A stretch of DNA of 64,000 nt from Diplodia intermedia (Eukaryota; Ascomycota; Dothideomycetes; Botryosphaeriales; Botryosphaeriaceae), in contig JAKEKT010000021.1 of assembly GCA_021495925.1 (NCBI GenBank), positions 1 to 64,000 on the forward strand. Reading direction: 5' to 3'. Of this stretch, positions 59,382 through 64,000 are shown one piece after another (position 1 is the first letter of the stretch; every line of letters starts with the position of its first letter). The translations under genes were made by a program, and so were the position numbers. The notes under the pieces are model-generated. The model was not told the origin of the DNA, ran no database searches, and worked only from the letters and a program-made list of their open reading frames with translations.

Positions 59382-61262
59382 CTACCTGAACTCGTCCATG
59401 AACTTGCGATGGAACTCCACAATACGTCCAACCCAGTCCGTGCCTGGTGCGAGGAACGTGGTGCGGAAATGGTACGTTCCCTCCTTCTGACCGAACCCGG
59501 AGCCAGGCACAGTGCAGACACCGGTCGCGTCAAGCATACGCAGCGCATAGAACTCATCAGCTTGGCGGCCTTCCTTCTCGGCCTGCTCGATCGCCTTCTT
59601 CGGGAGATTGATGGTCGGGAACAGGTACATCGAGCCCTGGGGGACAGTCAGCTTATGCAGTTCCGGAGATTAATGAGGGGGAGCTTACGGCAGGAGAAGC
59701 GCACTCCACACCCTCCATCTTCTTGAAGGCCTCGAAGAGCGCCATCGCGCGGTCATGGTAACTCTTGTAGATTCCGTCGTGCTCTGCCTTATACAGCGGA
59801 TAGCTCGGCTCGCCCTCCTTGGGCGGGTTGACCATCATCTCAACAAAGCACTGACCAATGACAGGAGCACAGAGTTGAATGGACACGAACTTGTAAATCT
59901 CGGCCTTGACCTGGGGATCAAATCCGACCATCTCGTAGTATCCACCACGGTGGCCGCATTCACCCACCATGCCCTTGGAGATGGAATGCAGGGAAGCAAG
60001 CTCCAGCTCGTCGTACTTGCCAGGTTCCGCCTTCTGCAGATCGCGCAGCGCTTTCTTGAACGAGATGAACTTCCCGCTGAACACGTTTGTCTGGTAGACC
60101 TCATCGGCCATTACGACCAAGTTCTTCTCCGCCGCGAACTTCAGAACACTGCGAATGTCTTCCGCACTCAAGCTGGAACCAGTCGGGTTGCCAGGGTTGA
60201 TGACGACGATGGCGCGCACGTCAATACCATCCGCGACAGCCTTCTCGTAGCCAGTCTTGATGTCTTCCAGGCTGGTTCCCCAGTGCGACGCCTCATCAAG
60301 ATAGTACGGTACGGCCTGGGCGTTTAGGACGGAAAGTGTGGCGGTGTACAGAGGATACTGAGGAATCGGGACGAGGACACCACTCTTCTCGTTCTCGCAA
60401 ATAATGTGGAGGAGCGAGTTCACCCCGGAGGAGGCGCCGCCGCTGAGGAAGATGTTCGTGGGGTCGGCCGGGTATCCGTCGCGTCCTACTACAGTCAGAA
60501 CCACGCATTCCACCACACGGCGCGGCAGAACGTACTCTCGATGTATTTGGCAACCTCCTCCCTGACAGCCGGCGAGCCCTGGCTCTGGCTGTATGCGCCA
60601 ACACTTCCGACATCCTTGAGCAGCTTCCTCGCCCTGTCGATGACATCCTGCTTGTAGCCCAGGCCGTTCTTCAGTACGTCCTCATGGTCCAGCAGCAGAG
60701 GGTTCTCTATCAGGCTGGCCACCTGGCGGAAGAAGGTGAGAGGCTTCTGGTCAAGTTGTTGCGGGTTGCCAATGTTAGCCGAAATGACGGTGTCGAACGG
60801 AAGGTCGCCCTTGTCGCCCTTGGCCAGACGAGCGCGGTACTCCTCGCTCTTGACTGCGAGCTCGCCGCGCACTGCGTACTTGGCCTCCTTGACGTGGGGG
60901 TTGATGTTGTTGATCGTGAGGGCCTTCATCTTGGCGGGCGTGGAGGAATACGTGCGGGCGGTGACGGCGGGGAAATGCGGAGGAGAATGCGGGTGACCGG
61001 GTTGAGCGCCGACAAAGGCAGCGGCGGATGCTATATAAATGCGACTTAGCACAGATGCTGGGACAGTTTATTTGGACCGAGGGTGCACATGTGGCCGTCA
61101 TCGGCGCTGGAGCACGAGGGGTGCGCGCAGTGGGGTAGGCTGCGGCGCGTGGAGAAGAGGGCTCGTACCGCAAATCGGCGAGCGCAGGGTGGCCGGGGTG
61201 ACTCGACTGCATGACTGTAACGTCCTCGCGGCGCGGCTGAGTGTCAGCCGGCGCACAGCCAT
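59382..61262 (-). CDS. Alanine aminotransferase, with mitochondrial presequence
   Basis: Model: complement of 59382-59636, 59689-60485, 60536-61030, 61169-61262 (546 aa). It transfers the amino group between alanine and 2-oxoglutarate, giving pyruvate and glutamate, with PLP. Exon 1 (MAVRRLTLSRAARTLQSCSR...) plus the start of exon 2 is Arg/Ser/Ala-rich without acids, a classical mitochondrial targeting peptide. The core starts at about Met66 (KMKALTINNINPHVKEAKYAVRGEL). Fold-type I motifs are GAYSQSQGSPAVREEVA, LSGGASSGVN, NPGNPTG (293-299), ADEVYQTNVF and PLP Lys367 in LHSISKGMVGECGHRGGYYE. The C-terminus FRTTFLAPG supplies the substrate-carboxylate Arg. Intron 2 ends in a tandem TAGTAG acceptor; the second site keeps the conserved YIERRDGYPADP. 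Internal Met66 could start a cytosolic form. Confidence 0.92.
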
Positions 61263-61751
61263 GACGATGCCGCGCTCCTGACGCGTGGGGTGTGTGCGAT
61301 TTTCTGGGCGGTCTTGTCCCACTGTGCTACCTGCGACGCGCTGAGATCCTGATGTAATTCACTCTGCAGCGGTTGGTCAACGCATGTCGCCAATCTCAAC
61401 CGTGGTGCTGGTCCAAGGGTCCGAGATCGCCGGTCGCTTATCAGGGCGCGAGAGGAACCGGCGGCAGCGCGGCAGGGCGGGGCGGGCAGCGAGAGGGAGA
61501 CGCGGAGCAGAGCTTGGAACTCGGCGGCGACGCGGGCAGCATGTTTAAATGTATGCTGGCGGAACGGCTCCTCCCTTCCCGCCGTGGCCGATGCCGCAGC
61601 CATGGCTGGTGCAACATTTGTGCGACCTGTGCGTCGTATCAAAGCGGAAATTCGCGATAAGCATTACTCTACGCTTCGTGCACTCGCGAATCTGAGTCTT
61701 AGGCCATTACAAATTTTCTGCTAGCTCCCCCACATCCTGTGACCCTACAGC
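61263..61751. other. Promoter of alanine aminotransferase and 3' flank of rpn7
   Basis: No gene is recognised in these 489 bases. The AlaAT promoter should occupy the left part, and the AT-rich stretch near 61700-61730 the 3' end of rpn7. Confidence 0.5.
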
Positions 61752-63329
61752 TCAACCCCGTTCGCTGCCCCGAAGCCTGACCGTCTGTCCGTACTTCTGG
61801 AGCTTGGTGATCAGCTGGTCGCCCTGCTTGACCACGTCGTTGTATTGCTTGTTCTTGTCGTCTGGTCGGTTCGTCTCGATGATGCCGCGGACGCGGTCGA
61901 CGGTACACGGCACGCGATCTGCCGCAATGAACTTGGAGAGATCCCTGTTGAGACGTGTCAGCTATTTTCCCTTCGCAGAAGGCTCGGGCCGGATTGACTC
62001 ACTTGTCGAGGAAGTCCATGGAAACTCCGAAGTCGTTGGCCATGCTCTGGAGGCCAACGACCCTGTAGCTCTGGAGGAGCTGCTGGTAGCCGCGCAGGCG
62101 CATCTCACGGACAAACCAGCCACGGTGCTCGTACAGGTAGCGATCCTTGCTGAGGAAATTCTCCTCGACTGCGGCCAGAGCGAGGAAGAAATTGCGGTAG
62201 TTGCCCTGGTACAGGCTGTTGACGAGGTTTGCCAGCGGGCTGAAGTCAATCTGCGCCTCCGTATCCGGGTTCGTCTGGCCCAACGTCGTAAGGTTGACCG
62301 CAGCTGCTCCGGGAGTGGTCGAGCTTGTCTTGCCTTCAGGCTTCTCCTCGTCCCCAGCAGCAGGGCCTGACGAAACAGCCCCTGTCAACGCCGAGAGCTT
62401 CTCCTCACCATCGCCGAGAATTGCCTTGATCTCCGGGGCATCGACCACCTTGGACTTGAAATCCACACGCTTCAAGGAGACGGAGCCGGCGAGCACGGCG
62501 TATATGACGAGGTTGGAGTAGCTGCAGAGCTCGTAGCTCGTGAATGTGGACAGACTGTCGAGGAGCAGCGGCGCGGCCTGGTTGTAGCTGCGGACGGTGA
62601 GGTAGTGCAGCCCAGAGTAGGCCTTGAGGCGGTTGCGGCGGTCCCAGTCACCACCGCTCTCAACCAGCGCAGTCGCACGCTCCACCGATTTCTTGACAAG
62701 AATCTTGTCACCGAAGAAGAGGCCAACGCGGACAATGGCAAGAACGATATCAATCTTGTTGCCGAGGATGCCCGTGTTTTCGAAGACAGCTTCGTATGCT
62801 GCGATCGCCTTGTCCTGATTGAAAACCACTGTTAGAGAGTTCCCCCGTAGATGCGAGGCCGTGGACGAACCTTGTCTCCGACACGCGTCCAGAATTCTGC
62901 CCTCTTGCCTCGTGCCGTCTGAATCTCGGTCTCGCCGGCCTTCTCGACCGCCTCCTCCTCCTCCTTCTGTATAGCTTCCAGTTCCTTCTCATTATCCGCC
63001 CTCAGCTCCTCGTAGAGCTTCTCGTCCCACGGTAGGGTGACGTTCAAGGCCGGCTGCTTGGTGGGCGCGAGCAAGCTTCCTATGCTGGATGACGCTCTCC
63101 TCGGGCGGACCGGCTGCTGGGTGGAGCCTTCACCAGAAGCGTTCAAGATACCCTCTGAGGGGTGCGCCAGGTGGCGGTAGAGGGGCGCCATCTTGTGTTC
63201 CTTGATGGCATCTTGGAGGATCTTCAGCGACGAGTCCTGGGTGGCCTTGGACGAGTACGGGTTCGTGATGTGGAAGATGTGTTGCGACAGCTGAAGGTCG
63301 GGGTTCTTGGCGTACTGTGGCTCCCCCAT
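61752..63329 (-). CDS. RPN7: 26S proteasome regulatory subunit Rpn7 (PSMD6), PCI domain
   Basis: Model: complement of 61752-61944, 62003-62814, 62871-63329 (487 aa). The N-terminal helices include KNPDLQLSQHIF and HKMAPLYRHLAHP. The region DNEKELEAIQKEEEEAVEKAGETEIQTA then AEFWTRVGDKDKAIAAYEAVFENTGILGNKIDIVL matches Rpn7 TPR-like repeats, and GGDWDRRNRLKAYSGLHYLTVRSY is diagnostic. The PCI domain near the C-terminus ends in SKFIAADRVPCTVDRVRGIIETNRPDDKNKQYN. Rpn7 is a lid subunit that links lid and base. It is about 90 residues longer than human PSMD6 because of an N-terminal Ser-rich insert (about 60-90) and a Gly/Ala/Ser-rich insert (about 280-330). The paralogue CSN1 is excluded by the C-terminal ETNRPD sequence. 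Confidence 0.93.
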
Positions 63330-63721
63330 GGTGAAAGACGACCGGAAACGGGAGACGCGGGAAGGAAGATAGCGACGGGGCGGTTGGAGGATAGATGACG
63401 AGGGAGGGTGGTGGTGACGGAGCTATGGGTGGTGGCGGCGTGTTGATGGAAGCTCGTTGTCGCAGCTCGGCGGCGGCTCTTCGGCGTTTGGCGTCACAGT
63501 CCCAAGCAACAGCTCGAGAGCCGCACGCAGCTTCCTTGGACCGCCAACATTGTCTGTCAAACTCCATTGTTCGATCACCTGCACCTGCTGGCCACCATCT
63601 GACCGCCTGCGCTCCCGGTCCTGACTTGCAAACTCTTGCCGCAACCTTTTCCACTGCTGCAATTCACAGACTTCAACCCATCCACGCCACCAGTCAAGCA
63701 CACAGGGATCCCCGCCTCGCC
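63330..63721. promoter_or_regulatory. Divergent promoter of rpn7 (-) and RS-rich gene (+)
   Basis: 392 bp between opposed start codons, so control elements are probably shared. I did not find a clear proteasome-associated control element (GGTGGCAAA): the plus strand has only related GGTGGC words at about 63171 and 63432. Confidence 0.5.
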
Positions 63722-64000
63722 ATGCCGCAGGAACGAGGCTTCCCCTCGAGCAGCCAAAAGCGCGGCCGCTCTCGTTCCAGATCCAGGTCACCTCCACGCA
63801 AGCGTCCCGGCGCCTCAGCCCATACAAACCGCGACCGAAGACCCCCTCCCGGACCTGGCAAGTCTCGGTCAGATGCAAGAGATCCCAGCCCTCCGCGCTC
63901 ACCTTCGCGCTCCCCACCCCGCCAGTTGAAGCGTCCCGGCGGTGCTGCACGTATCAGTCAGGCTGAGCGTGAGGCTGCTCGCCGCCGTCAAGAAGAACGC
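63722..64000 (+). CDS. RS-rich nuclear protein, N-terminal part (gene runs off the window)
   Basis: The frame opens at ATG 63722 and stays open to the window edge (93 codons, no intron seen). It is rich in Arg-Ser and Ser-Pro pairs (SRSRSRSPPRKRPG, SPPRSPSRSPPRQLKRPG), then turns into a charged helix (ISQAEREAARRRQEER). RS-rich N-tails followed by such a helix are found in splicing-related proteins such as SNIP1-type FHA proteins and SR-like factors. The diagnostic domain lies beyond the edge, so identity stays open. A nuclear, RNA-processing role is inferred only from composition. Confidence 0.7.
   Translation, partial: MPQERGFPSSSQKRGRSRSRSRSPPRKRPGASAHTNRDRRPPPGPGKSRSDARDPSPPRSPSRSPPRQLKRPGGAARISQAEREAARRRQEER

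Noticed and set aside
61031..61040. TATA-like ctatataaat
   Set aside because: It is the 3' end of intron 1 of alanine aminotransferase (acceptor tatatag), not a promoter, because exon 1 with the presequence lies upstream.
61752..63329. CSN1 (COP9 signalosome subunit 1) as alternative identity
   Set aside because: The total length fits CSN1, but the GGDWDRRNRLK block and the ETNRPDDKNKQY C-terminus are those of Rpn7.

Overview
The window is nuclear DNA from a filamentous ascomycete (Pezizomycotina, most likely Sordariomycetes or a close relative). The support is: many short GT..AG introns of about 43-120 nt, dense genes with one to ten exons, and typical filamentous-fungal families (fungal rhodopsin-like membrane protein, allantoate-permease-like MFS, ascomycete laccase, fungal phytochrome, PEX11, Trp-rich GPI protein). 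There is no bacterial-style operon, CRISPR array, rRNA or convincing tRNA. Exon boundaries below were read by eye from GT/AG sites, reading-frame phase and family conservation. They are models, not transcript evidence.

Layout. 1-4536: the broken or partial end of a pyridoxamine-phosphate-oxidase-like gene, then about 4 kb without a recognisable gene. 4.5-10.9 kb (+): a laccase carrying two hevein-like chitin-binding modules, a DMT nucleotide-sugar-transporter-like protein, and a Gfo/Idh/MocA oxidoreductase. 11.6-12.2 kb: a decayed Hsp70 ATPase-domain fragment. 12.4-23.0 kb: a compact metabolic neighbourhood of an allantoate-permease-like MFS (-), an aldehyde dehydrogenase (-), a short-chain dehydrogenase (+), a sugar-transporter-type MFS (-) and a cyclase-family hydrolase (+). 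Two pairs share divergent promoters, so a catabolic cluster is plausible. 25-32.8 kb: a rhodopsin-like integral membrane protein (+), a DJ-1/Hsp31-type protein (-), a secreted type-B carboxylesterase (-) and peroxin PEX11 (-). 35.1-42.8 kb: cytochrome b5 (-) and a large hybrid histidine-kinase phytochrome (-). 45.4-49.4 kb (+): a flavoprotein-domain/ankyrin-like fusion and an unknown protein with a SUMO-interaction-like motif. 51.2-63.3 kb (-): an IBtk-like ankyrin-RCC1-BTB protein, a Trp-rich GPI-anchored surface protein, alanine aminotransferase and proteasome subunit Rpn7. The right edge holds the RS-rich start of a gene divergent from rpn7.

How the genes may work together. The 12-23 kb block has two importers, two NAD(P)-dependent oxidoreductases and a hydrolase, the parts list of a small-molecule uptake and oxidation pathway; the substrate cannot be read from sequence. 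The rest is mostly housekeeping (Rpn7, AlaAT, cytochrome b5, PEX11) mixed with environment-facing genes (laccase, phytochrome, esterase, rhodopsin-like protein, GPI protein). The features most worth a second look are the chitin-binding laccase, the flavoprotein-ankyrin fusion whose flavoprotein motifs look degenerate, the Trp-rich surface protein and the 12-23 kb cluster.
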